DNA from: Prevotella sp. UBA6447
GTDB taxonomy: Bacteria > Bacteroidota > Bacteroidia > Bacteroidales > Bacteroidaceae
Length of the DNA: 32,343 bases
Assembly: GCA_002437115.1 (NCBI GenBank)
Contig: DJOD01000012.1
Coordinates: forward strand, 1 to 32,343
Direction: 5' to 3'
This document shows, one piece after another, positions 8,112 to 14,492 of the stretch (position 1 is its first letter; the number at the start of each line of letters is the position of its first letter). Made by a program: the position numbers and the translations under genes. The notes under the pieces were generated by a model. The model was given only the letters and a program-made list of their open reading frames with translations, was not told the DNA's origin and ran no database searches.

Positions 8112-8198
8112 GCGGATTCGCCAGGTGGCTACCCTTGCGGCTTAGGGAAACGGTTCCGACTGCAGGCAAGCCACGTGGCGCATCCGCGCGGGTAGCCA
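8112..8198 (+). repeat. Highly structured intergenic inverted-repeat element
   Basis: The 140-base gap between the YtxH and holin-like genes contains an 18-base inverted repeat (8112-8129 and 8170-8187) pairing at 16 of 18 positions, enclosing 40 bases. A second, perfect 9-base pair of arms, TGGCTACCC (8126-8134) and GGGTAGCCA (8190-8198), overlaps the first left arm and lies beyond the right arm, so the two pairings are mutually exclusive at the overlap, or partly form a pseudoknot-like arrangement. The inner segment holds a further GGAA-acgg-TTCC hairpin (8145-8156 region). There is no T-tract. It may be an RNA control element between the cistrons or a REP-like DNA repeat. Confidence 0.65.
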
Positions 8199-8234
8199 TA
8201 CATTCAACCATTCACGCCTTTTCCAAAACAACTT

Positions 8235-8585
8235 ATGTTTTCAAACGACAAGAACATTGAGACCATCAGCCAACTGGTGGAAACGCTGAAGCACTACGCC
8301 AAGTTGCAAAGCGAGTATGCAAGGCTCGACGTGGTAGAAAAAACGGTACGCCTGATGACAGTTGTCACCATGACGGTCATCGTAGCGTTGATCATCATCC
8401 TCATGTTCATCTACTTGAGCTTTGCCGCCGCAACCGCCTTGGCTCCTCATGTGGGTGAGGCATGTGGTTATCTCATTGTAGCAGGGGGATACTTTGTCTT
8501 GTTGCTGTTGCTGCTCACTTTCCGCAAGCAGTGGATTGAAAAGCCGTTAGTCAGGTTCCTCGCTTCCATTCTCCTCAGTAAATAA
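8235..8585 (+). CDS. Phage holin-family (holin-X-like) membrane protein
   Basis: A 116-residue protein with a charged, helical N-terminus (about 1-35, ETISQLVETLKHYAKLQSEYARLDVVEK) followed by two hydrophobic segments (about 40-68 and 80-97) and a basic C-terminal tail. This matches the small two-membrane-segment proteins annotated as phage holin family / holin superfamily III in Bacteroidetes, which are ordinary chromosomal envelope proteins and not evidence of a prophage. It sits 140 bases after ytxH and 24 bases before a short unknown gene. Function unknown; the context suggests an envelope role. Confidence 0.75.
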   Translation: MFSNDKNIETISQLVETLKHYAKLQSEYARLDVVEKTVRLMTVVTMTVIVALIIILMFIYLSFAAATALAPHVGEACGYLIVAGGYFVLLLLLLTFRKQWIEKPLVRFLASILLSK

Positions 8586-8609
8586 CCCATCTGCCCAGCA
8601 CAACCACCA

Positions 8610-8855
8610 ATGACCACACCCATGTCTTACACCACCCTCGAAGAAATACAATTGCGCAAAGCCATGTTGCTAACCGAAATACAGAAAGACAGCAACAAGT
8701 TGGGAAACGAGTGGCAGTCTCTCTTCAAGAAGCCCGACGCGCTCAACAGAAAGGCCACGCCAACAAAACGTTTCAACAGCTTGCTGAGCACAGGAGCAGG
8801 TGTGCTCGACGCTGCAATTCTGGGTTGGAAGCTATATAGGAAGTTCAAGAAATAG
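8610..8855 (+). CDS. Short protein of unknown function
   Basis: The 81-residue product has a charged helical N-terminal half (LEEIQLRKAMLLTEIQKDSNKLGNEWQSLF), a central basic part and a short hydrophobic C-terminal segment (LLSTGAGVLDAAILGWKLY) ending RKFKK. It could be a peripheral or single-pass membrane protein. I do not recognise the family by name, but its position directly after ytxH and the holin-like gene, same strand and 24-base gap, supports a real gene in one transcript. Start ATG 8610; ATG 8622 is an equally good alternative. Confidence 0.65.
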   Translation: MTTPMSYTTLEEIQLRKAMLLTEIQKDSNKLGNEWQSLFKKPDALNRKATPTKRFNSLLSTGAGVLDAAILGWKLYRKFKK

Positions 8856-9456
8856 CAGTTTCCATTTCTCGGCACAGGGCAGGTGTCTTCAGATATTTGT
8901 TCTGTAAAACATTGACAAAACTCCTCTGAAAAAGAGCTTGGCGGTCTTCAACTACCATTTTGGATTCAAATACGCTATTTTTTAAGGCATTTCGAAAACC
9001 GCTTATAGTTAGCCGCTTGCAGCAACACCTTCAAAGAAATCTTCCCATTCGTAAACTTTTTGTAGAAGATGGGTATCAAATCGAGGGAAGATTAAGGCCT
9101 AATTTCCAATTGAAAGATATGCCATCCAACAATAATAGATGTCATATCTTACCCCCTTTCAATACTTATCTCCAGCAAAAAACGCACTAAAGGCTTTTGT
9201 TGAACCTGTTTTCTGCTTCTTCTCGACGGTTAAGCCATTGGTTGACGCGCTAAATGGACAGGGTCTGAGACATGTGTTTTTTCAGAACTTTTCTGACAAA
9301 ATAACATATCTCCTACAACTTACACCCAACACGAGCCACCTGCTCGCTAAATTCATAATGTCTTAACATTTGGCCAAAGAATCTATTAACAAAAGATAAA
9401 ACTGAATATTTTTCTGTTAATAAAAGTTAGAAACAAAAGACGCACTCAACTCAAAA
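8856..9456. other. AT-rich intergenic region without a convincing gene
   Basis: About 600 bases markedly richer in A and T than the flanking genes. Two overlapping plus-strand open frames (8960-9190 and 9139-9366) have no recognisable domain, no promoter and no family-like composition, and could be decayed remains or chance. No terminator with a T-tract is evident just after the 8855 stop. The only organised features are the inverted repeat at 9384-9422 and the promoter that begins at 9457. Confidence 0.5.
9384..9422. repeat. AT-rich inverted repeat upstream of the small-RNA promoter
   Basis: TATTAACA (9384-9391) and TGTTAATA (9415-9422) are perfect 8-base inverted arms 23 bases apart, extendable by three A-T pairs with one bulge. 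They lie 34 bases upstream of the -33 box at 9457 and could be an operator or simply an AT-rich hairpin. Confidence 0.4.
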
Positions 9457-9487
9457 TTTGCAAAGCTACATAATTTTCGTAATTTTG
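9457..9487 (+). promoter_or_regulatory. Complete Bacteroidetes-type promoter for a small RNA
   Basis: TTTG (9457-9460), a 19-base spacer and TAATTTTG (9480-9487) give an exact match to both boxes of the Bacteroidetes housekeeping promoter. The predicted start is near 9493. The only downstream element on this strand is the terminator at 9530-9554. Confidence 0.75.
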
Positions 9488-9492
9488 CCATG

Positions 9493-9554
9493 TGTTTTTC
9501 ATAGTATTAGATTTAAGGTTAACAAGGTTGGAGTACAGCGGTACTCCTTTTTTT
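9493..9554 (+). ncRNA. Candidate small RNA of about 60 nt
   Basis: A full promoter (9457-9487) and a perfect intrinsic terminator (9530-9554) bracket about 60 bases with no room for a protein of any size and no downstream gene on the same strand. The 5-prime half is predicted to be unpaired and contains GATTTAAGGTTAACAAGGTT, with an AGGTT-AACA-AGGTT direct repeat; the 3-prime half is the terminator hairpin. This layout is that of a trans-acting small RNA, or of a Bacteroidales structured RNA such as the Bacteroidales-1 motif, which is also defined by a promoter and terminator; I cannot assign it to that family from the sequence alone. The start is predicted from the promoter and may be off by a few bases. 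Confidence 0.6.
9530..9554 (+). terminator. Perfect intrinsic terminator of the small RNA
   Basis: GGAGTAC (9530-9536), loop AGCG, GTACTCC (9541-9547), followed at once by seven T (9548-9554). The T-tract is on the plus side only, so it does not serve the minus-strand murB operon that ends at 9606. Confidence 0.88.
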
Positions 9555-9605
9555 GTACCATATTCTCTCGCTTGTCCAGCAACGCAACTGCAACAAGCAA
9601 CAGCC

Positions 9606-10370
9606 TTATAACAGAACCGTCTCTCCGTCGTAGGCAAACCTGAAGCCCTCGGGCAGGCGGCCATTCGCCTCATCGTGCAGACCTATCTCATGGGCCATGT
9701 GAGTAAAGAAGGTTCGCTCCGCCCCTACCCTACGCGAAAAGCGGATGGCCTCATCCACAAGCATATGACTGTGGTGAGCCCCACTCCAACGAAGGGCGTT
9801 GACCACCAGCGTCCTCACTCCTCTCAGGTAAGGGAGCTCCTCGGGCTCTATTGTCTTCATGTCGGTAATGTAAGCAAAATCGCCAAACCGATAACCCAGG
9901 ATAGGCAACTTGTCGTGCATCACCTCAATGGCCTCGACATCCACGTCGCCGATGCGCAATTGCTGATGACGGGCGATGGTGTGAAGGTTCAGCTTCGGAA
10001 CGCCTGGATAGAGGTGTTGCACAAAGCAATAGGGGAAATTGTGCTGAACGGCTCTCACGGTGACATCGTTGGCATAAATGTCTATGTCGCCAAACTTGCA
10101 GAAAGGCCGCAGGTCGTCAAGACCGCCCACATGGTCGTAATGGGCATGTGTCAGCAACACGCCGTCGATGCGCCGAAAGGGAAGCGGCATGAGCTGCATG
10201 CGGATGTCGGGGCCACAGTCGATGAGGATGCGCGTCTGATCGGTTTCGAGCAACGCGGCGGCACGATAACGCTTGTCATGTGGGTCTGCGCTCTTGCACA
10301 CCTCACACACACAGCCATTCACAGGCACACCCGTGGATGTGCCCGTTCCCAAGAACGTCAATTTTCTCAT
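9606..10370 (-). CDS. MBL-fold metallo-hydrolase (PhnP-like)
   Basis: A 254-residue metallo-beta-lactamase-fold enzyme. It shows the N-terminal GTGTSTGVP with a CxCxxC cluster (residues 20-25 region), the metal motif THAHYDHVGGLDDL (His75, His77, Asp79, His80), and late metal ligands in the VMHDKLPILGYRFGDFAYITD and THMAHE segments. This pattern is that of PhnP/RNase Z-like phosphodiesterases; the true substrate is unknown, and PhnP (cyclic ribosyl phosphate) activity should not be assumed since no phn genes are near. A TTG at 10376 could extend it by two residues, but the ATG at 10370, two bases after the murB stop at 10373, is preferred. It is the last gene of the lipoprotein-murB-hydrolase unit. 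Confidence 0.88.
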   Translation of the reverse strand: MRKLTFLGTGTSTGVPVNGCVCEVCKSADPHDKRYRAAALLETDQTRILIDCGPDIRMQLMPLPFRRIDGVLLTHAHYDHVGGLDDLRPFCKFGDIDIYANDVTVRAVQHNFPYCFVQHLYPGVPKLNLHTIARHQQLRIGDVDVEAIEVMHDKLPILGYRFGDFAYITDMKTIEPEELPYLRGVRTLVVNALRWSGAHHSHMLVDEAIRFSRRVGAERTFFTHMAHEIGLHDEANGRLPEGFRFAYDGETVLL

Positions 10371-10372
10371 TT

Positions 10373-11398
10373 TCAAATCACATTAACTTCAGGGTGCAGC
10401 TCCAGTCCATAACGCTCCTTGACATCCGCCTGAATGGCATGCATCAGGGTCACTATATCCTCGCCCTTTGCTCCCCCGCAGTTGACAAGAACCAAAGCTT
10501 GCCTGTCGTGCACGCCCGCACGCCCCATGGTCTTGCCTTTCCAGCCGCACTGGTCAATCAGCCATCCCGCCGGTATCTTGTAACGTCCATCGCTCATCTC
10601 AAAATAGCGCAAATCGGGATGGGCAGCCTTGAGGCGCTGGAAGGTCAGCCTGTCCACAATGGGGTTCATGAAAAACGAGCCAGCATTGCCCGTCACCTCC
10701 GGGTCGGGAAGTTTGGCGCGGCGTATGTCGATAATCGTCTCGCGAAGCTGCTGAGCCGTCAGTTGGCTCTCGCCGACGCCTCGTCGTTCCAGCTCCGCCC
10801 GGATATTTCCATAGGCGAGGTCGGGCACAAATGTCTTCGAGAGCCTGAAAGAAACCGACAAAATGATGAACTTGTCTTTCCACTCGTGCTTGAAACGGCT
10901 TTGTCGGTAGCCATAGCCGCAATCTGCAGCTTTCACCACGATGTGCTTCCCCGTGGCGATTTCTACTGCTTCCACGTCCATGATGACATCCTTGGCCTCA
11001 ACGCCATAGGCACCGATGTTTTGCACAGCCGAAGCGCCACACTCGCCAGGAATCAAGCTGAGGTTCTCGAGGCCATGCCAGCCATTCCTCACGGCATAGG
11101 CTACCACATCGTCGAAGGTTGTTCCAGCCCAGCAACGCAGCACTACGTCATTGGAATTTTCCTGTTCCACCCACACGTCGAAGCGCTTCTCGGGGGTAAT
11201 CACTAAGCCGGGAAAGTCGCGTGTCAGGAGCAGGTTACTACCGCCACCAAGCAACAAGTAGGGCATGGTGCGCAATCTCGGGTTGAGTGCTATAGCGTGA
11301 GCGTCAGCCTCGTCTTGATAGACCAACAACTCCACGCACTTCTGGTCAATGCCAAAAGTGTTGCATCCAAGTAGTGAGACATTCGTGAGTTTCTGCAT
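10373..11398 (-). CDS. murB: UDP-N-acetylenolpyruvoylglucosamine reductase
   Basis: FAD enzyme that reduces UDP-GlcNAc-enolpyruvate to UDP-MurNAc in peptidoglycan precursor synthesis. The 341-residue, type I (E. coli-like) product has the FAD-binding motifs LLGGGSNLLL (49-58) and LSLIPGECGASAVQNIGAYG (114-132), the YGYR substrate loop with Arg165, the catalytic Ser241 in GNAGSFFMNP and Glu337 in HPEVNVI at the C-terminus. Start ATG at 11398. It begins 3 bases after the stop of the DUF4348-like lipoprotein gene and ends 2 bases before the hydrolase start, so all three are one transcript. Confidence 0.98.
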   Translation of the reverse strand: MQKLTNVSLLGCNTFGIDQKCVELLVYQDEADAHAIALNPRLRTMPYLLLGGGSNLLLTRDFPGLVITPEKRFDVWVEQENSNDVVLRCWAGTTFDDVVAYAVRNGWHGLENLSLIPGECGASAVQNIGAYGVEAKDVIMDVEAVEIATGKHIVVKAADCGYGYRQSRFKHEWKDKFIILSVSFRLSKTFVPDLAYGNIRAELERRGVGESQLTAQQLRETIIDIRRAKLPDPEVTGNAGSFFMNPIVDRLTFQRLKAAHPDLRYFEMSDGRYKIPAGWLIDQCGWKGKTMGRAGVHDRQALVLVNCGGAKGEDIVTLMHAIQADVKERYGLELHPEVNVI

Positions 11399-11401
11399 GG
11401 C

Positions 11402-12256
11402 TTAACTGTTGAATTTCACAAGTTTCCACTTGCCTCCCAGTCTGCGGAAAACCAACTCTATCTCCAGGCCATTGGCAATGCCTCGAATGAGGAATATCTT
11501 TCGGCTCGTCTCCGTGTATGTTTGGCCATAGATAATATTATAAAGAATTCCCTGTGGGATGAGCGACGGCTTGAAGTCAGGCCATTGCTGGGGCATGATG
11601 ACTCCATTGATTTGGGAAAATTCGTCGTCGGGATCGGGTGCTGTGAACTCAACCTCACTGGCCATGCTTCTCACCTGAAAGGCTGAGTCGGCGGCAAAGT
11701 GATGGTAGAATTTCAAGAAAGAGGCATTCTTGTTTTGATATAGAGGCTTGTACCTCATGGCCGTTAGCATCCATTCTCCATGCAAGCGGTCGAAGACAAA
11801 TTGCTGGACGGTCTTTCGCTTGAAGAATATCTTCTCGATGGTCACATGATTGATGGATGTGTCTTTGAGCAACCGCTTCTGCCGATTGTTGTCGAAGATG
11901 AGCGTGTAAAAACCTTGGCGCATAAAGAAATGCTCTATCTTCCATTGTTTCTTGGAAACTTTTTTCTCAAGTTTTCCGTTACGATAAACGGGCAGCGGAA
12001 ACAGGATGCGCTTCACCTGCAGTTTCCGGTTGGCCGCAAAGTTGAACACAAAATCATCAAAAAGCTCATCGGCCGCCTTGGGCATCGGCGTTTCTGCTAT
12101 CAAGCTCTCCGTGGAATCGAGGCTTGACGTGTCGGAACTCATGGTGTCGGAACTAACGGTGTCGGCTGATGCCGGTTTCCGGTCAGTGCAACCATAAGGA
12201 ACCGCCACAATCAGCAAGAGCAAAAAGAAAACTACAAGTACAATTCCTTTTCTCAT
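11402..12256 (-). CDS. DUF4348-like lipoprotein of unknown function
   Basis: From the ATG at 12256 the product has 284 residues: a basic, very hydrophobic signal segment (MRKGIVLVVFFLLLLIVAV), a possible lipobox PYGC (Cys23), a Ser/Asp/Thr-rich linker (about 30-55) and a globular domain with many aromatic residues (for example LFDDFVFNFAANRKLQVKRILFPLP and EIELVFRRLGGKWKLVKF). This resembles the Bacteroidetes DUF4348 family, to which I assign it with moderate confidence. The open frame reaches up to 12340, but a promoter box at 12278-12285 lies inside that extension, so the shorter start is chosen. It is the first gene of a tight unit with murB, suggesting a cell-envelope role (inference). 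Confidence 0.75.
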   Translation of the reverse strand: MRKGIVLVVFFLLLLIVAVPYGCTDRKPASADTVSSDTMSSDTSSLDSTESLIAETPMPKAADELFDDFVFNFAANRKLQVKRILFPLPVYRNGKLEKKVSKKQWKIEHFFMRQGFYTLIFDNNRQKRLLKDTSINHVTIEKIFFKRKTVQQFVFDRLHGEWMLTAMRYKPLYQNKNASFLKFYHHFAADSAFQVRSMASEVEFTAPDPDDEFSQINGVIMPQQWPDFKPSLIPQGILYNIIYGQTYTETSRKIFLIRGIANGLEIELVFRRLGGKWKLVKFNS

Positions 12257-12277
12257 AAAATCATTCATAAACCGAGG

Positions 12278-12285
12278 CAAAATTA
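12278..12285 (-). promoter_or_regulatory. Promoter box of the lipoprotein-murB unit
   Basis: TAATTTTG on the minus strand (12278-12285) exactly matches the -7 box. It ends 21 bases before the ATG at 12256, giving a leader of about 16 bases. No clear -33 box. Confidence 0.55.
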
Positions 12286-12329
12286 CATATATTTTTTTAT
12301 ATAGCTCTCCTTTTTCAAATAAAAGTTTG

Positions 12330-12337
12330 TAACTTTG
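12330..12337 (+). promoter_or_regulatory. pheS promoter box
   Basis: TAACTTTG at 12330-12337 is an exact -7 box, 17 bases before the pheS ATG at 12355. It faces away from the 12278-12285 box, so the 98-base gap is a divergent promoter region. The -33 box is not clear. Confidence 0.6.
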
Positions 12338-12354
12338 CAAACCGTAAATGGTTA

Positions 12355-13404
12355 ATGAAAAAAATGATGTTAACAGACAAGATAGACCAACTTCTCAAGG
12401 AAGTGTCCACTCTCTCAGCCAAGAACGCAGAGGACGTAGAACAGCTCAGACTGAAATACCTGAGCAAGAAAGGTGAGATTAACGCCATTATTGCCGACTT
12501 CCGCAATGTGGCCAAAGACCAGAAACGCGAGTTGGGCATCAAGATCAACAAGCTGAAAACAGCCGCAACAGAGAAAATCAACGCCCTGCGCGAACAAGTG
12601 GAGACCACGGAGACAGGCACTGAAAGCCTTGACCTGACCCGCACGGCCTATCCTGTGTCGCTCGGCACACGCCACCCGCTGACGCTTGTCCGAAACGAGA
12701 TTATTGACATCTTCCAGCGTATGGGCTTCACACTTTTCCAGGGACCGGAGATTGACGATGACAAGCATGTGTTCACCATGCTCAACTTCGCAGCCGACCA
12801 TCCCGCCCGAGATATGCAAGACACATTCTTCATCTCGCAGAACCCCAACGACGTGACCAAGAACGTGCTACTCCGCTCGCACACCTCCGGTGACGAGGCC
12901 CATTACATGGAAAAACATGAGCCTCCTATCCGTGTGCTCTGCCCAGGGCGCGTCTACCGCAACGAGGCCATCTCTGCCCGCGCGCATTGCTTCTTCCACC
13001 AAGTGGAAGGGCTCTACGTGGACAAGGGGGTCAGCTTCACCGACTTGAAGCAGGTGTTGCTCACCTTCGCTCGGGAAATGTTTGGCCCAGACACGAAAAT
13101 TCGCCTTCGTCCCAGCTTCTTCCCATTTACTGAGCCCAGTGCAGAGATGGACATCTCATGCACCATTTGCGGAGGAAAGGGCTGCAACTTCTGCAAACAT
13201 ACCGGATGGGTGGAAATCTTAGGTTGCGGAATGGTAGACCCACACGACTTGGCCGCCTGCAACATCGACCCGGAGGTTTACACAGGCTACGCCTTTGGTA
13301 TGGGAGTAGAGCGCATTGCCAACTTGAAGTACGGGGTCAACGACCTCAGGCTTTTCTCCGAGAACGACACCCGTTTCCTTGAAGAGTTCCAAAGCGCATT
13401 TTAG
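12355..13404 (+). CDS. pheS: Phenylalanyl-tRNA synthetase alpha subunit
   Basis: Catalytic alpha subunit of the alpha2-beta2 enzyme that charges tRNA-Phe. The 349-residue product has the N-terminal coiled coil (about 1-85), the class II core with HPLTLVRNEIIDIFQRMGF, motif 2 around VYRNEAISARAHCFFHQVEGLYVDKG, a cysteine cluster CTICGGKGCNFC near residue 265, and motif 3 GMGVERIANLKYGVNDLRLF at the C-terminus. Start ATG 12355; ATGs at 12364 and 12367 are possible alternatives. The beta subunit gene pheT is not adjacent: a terminator follows, so pheS is transcribed alone, as is common in Bacteroidetes. Confidence 0.98.
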   Translation: MKKMMLTDKIDQLLKEVSTLSAKNAEDVEQLRLKYLSKKGEINAIIADFRNVAKDQKRELGIKINKLKTAATEKINALREQVETTETGTESLDLTRTAYPVSLGTRHPLTLVRNEIIDIFQRMGFTLFQGPEIDDDKHVFTMLNFAADHPARDMQDTFFISQNPNDVTKNVLLRSHTSGDEAHYMEKHEPPIRVLCPGRVYRNEAISARAHCFFHQVEGLYVDKGVSFTDLKQVLLTFAREMFGPDTKIRLRPSFFPFTEPSAEMDISCTICGGKGCNFCKHTGWVEILGCGMVDPHDLAACNIDPEVYTGYAFGMGVERIANLKYGVNDLRLFSENDTRFLEEFQSAF

Positions 13405-13725
13405 CACGTGTCGGACTGACATCCCTGCTTGTCCGAGCAATCAAGACATACGGGGACGCACGTCTTCATTACAGTTTCACCATGTGATTTAACAAACACA
13501 ACAAGTCATAAGAAAGCCCAAGGGTCGCAAACAAAACATTGCGATTCTTGGGCTTTCTTCATTCAGTCTCCATACAAGTCACATGGGGCTCGGATATCAT
13601 GGCTTGCCTCGCCTTGTCATCTTCCAGCAAGCTGCTTCCATGTTCCGAAAGTGCCATGCCTGTGCTCAGATGGCCATTCTCACACCTGAACCAAGGCTCT
13701 TAAAACAAACTTTCCCTTGACACGC
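13405..13725. other. Convergent gap between pheS and trmD
   Basis: A 321-base gap between two convergent genes. It holds the strong bidirectional terminator at 13511-13558 and a small inverted repeat TCGGAC/GTCCGA (13411-13416, 13431-13436). I see no gene, RNA gene or promoter in the remaining 13559-13725. Confidence 0.5.
13511..13558. terminator. Bidirectional terminator between pheS and trmD
   Basis: Arms at 13511-13530 and 13539-13558 form a 20-pair stem (12 bp, two G-U type pairs, 6 bp) with an 8-base loop. The stem base is AGAAAG/CTTTCT, so each strand ends in a T-rich flank. It lies between the pheS stop (13404) and the trmD stop (13726) and can serve both. Confidence 0.75.
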
Positions 13726-14397
13726 CTAAAGCAAATCGGGGCGCAACCGTTTGGTGCGTTCCATAGCTTGGTCCATCTCCCACTGTTTAATCTTGGCCTC
13801 ATTGCCAGAAAGCAAAACATCGGGAACACGCCAACCCTTATACTCAGCTGGACGCGTGTAGATAGGCGCGGCCAAGAGATCGTCCTGAAAACAATCGGAC
13901 AAGGCACTCTGGTCATCACTAATCACGCCTGGGACCAGCCTAACCACCGCATCGGCTATGCAGGCCGCTGCCAGTTCTCCGCCTGTCAGCACATAGTCGC
14001 CAACGCTAATCTCTCGGGTGATGAGATGCTCCCTAATACGCTGGTCGATACCCTTGTAATGGCCGCACAAAATGATCAGGTTCTGCTGCAGGCTCATGCC
14101 ATTGGCTATCTTTTGGTCGAACCGCTCGCCATCGGGGGTTACGTAAATCACGTCGTCGTAGTCGCGCTCAGCTTTCAGGGCACTGATAGCATTATCTATT
14201 GGCTCACACTGCATCACCATACCCGCAAAACCACCATAAGGATAATCATCCACACGACGCCACTTGTCGCTTGTATAGTCACGCAAGTTATGCAAATGGA
14301 TTTCGGCCAAGCCCTTCTTCTGGGCGCGGGCCAGGATGCTCTCATGGACAAAGCCCTCTAACATCTCGGGCAAAACGGTTATTATGTCAATTCTCAT
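13726..14397 (-). CDS. trmD: tRNA (guanine-N1)-methyltransferase
   Basis: Methylates G37 of tRNAs using S-adenosylmethionine and prevents frameshifting. From the ATG at 14397 the protein has 223 residues and the family N-terminus MRIDIITVLPEML. The trefoil-knot SAM site is visible: YPYGGFAGMVMQCEPI, ILCGHYKGIDQRI and ISVGDYVLTGGELAA, followed by the C-terminal LLSGNEAKIKQWEMDQAMERTKRLRPDL. The open frame continues upstream to 14487, but that extension contains the promoter box. ligA lies 95 bases upstream on the same strand; trmD seems to have its own promoter. Confidence 0.97.
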   Translation of the reverse strand: MRIDIITVLPEMLEGFVHESILARAQKKGLAEIHLHNLRDYTSDKWRRVDDYPYGGFAGMVMQCEPIDNAISALKAERDYDDVIYVTPDGERFDQKIANGMSLQQNLIILCGHYKGIDQRIREHLITREISVGDYVLTGGELAAACIADAVVRLVPGVISDDQSALSDCFQDDLLAAPIYTRPAEYKGWRVPDVLLSGNEAKIKQWEMDQAMERTKRLRPDLL

Positions 14398-14405
14398 ATT
14401 GGTTG

Positions 14406-14413
14406 CAAAGTTA
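14406..14413 (-). promoter_or_regulatory. trmD promoter box, very close to the start codon
   Basis: TAACTTTG on the minus strand (14406-14413) is an exact -7 box and ends only 8 bases before the trmD ATG. With a start of transcription 4-6 bases past the box, the leader would be about 3 bases. No -33 box is clear. Confidence 0.5.
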
Positions 14414-14492
14414 CAAAAAATAAGTGGATTCGCTTTCGGTTGAGGCGTAAAAGCCATGAGCCATAGTGCCAATCCGTCTGCCAACAAGCCAA

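Noticed and set aside
8235..8585. Prophage suggested by the holin-family label
   Set aside because: No other phage gene is near; these small proteins are normal chromosomal genes in the phylum.
8960..9366. Two overlapping plus-strand open frames in the AT-rich gap
   Set aside because: No domain, no promoter, and no sign of a transposase or other known gene; possibly chance or decayed.
9579..9601. Four copies of GCAAC in 23 bases near the end of the murB operon
   Set aside because: Short and irregularly spaced; likely chance.
12257..12340. Longer start for the DUF4348-like lipoprotein
   Set aside because: The extension overlaps its own promoter box and would bury the lipoprotein signal.
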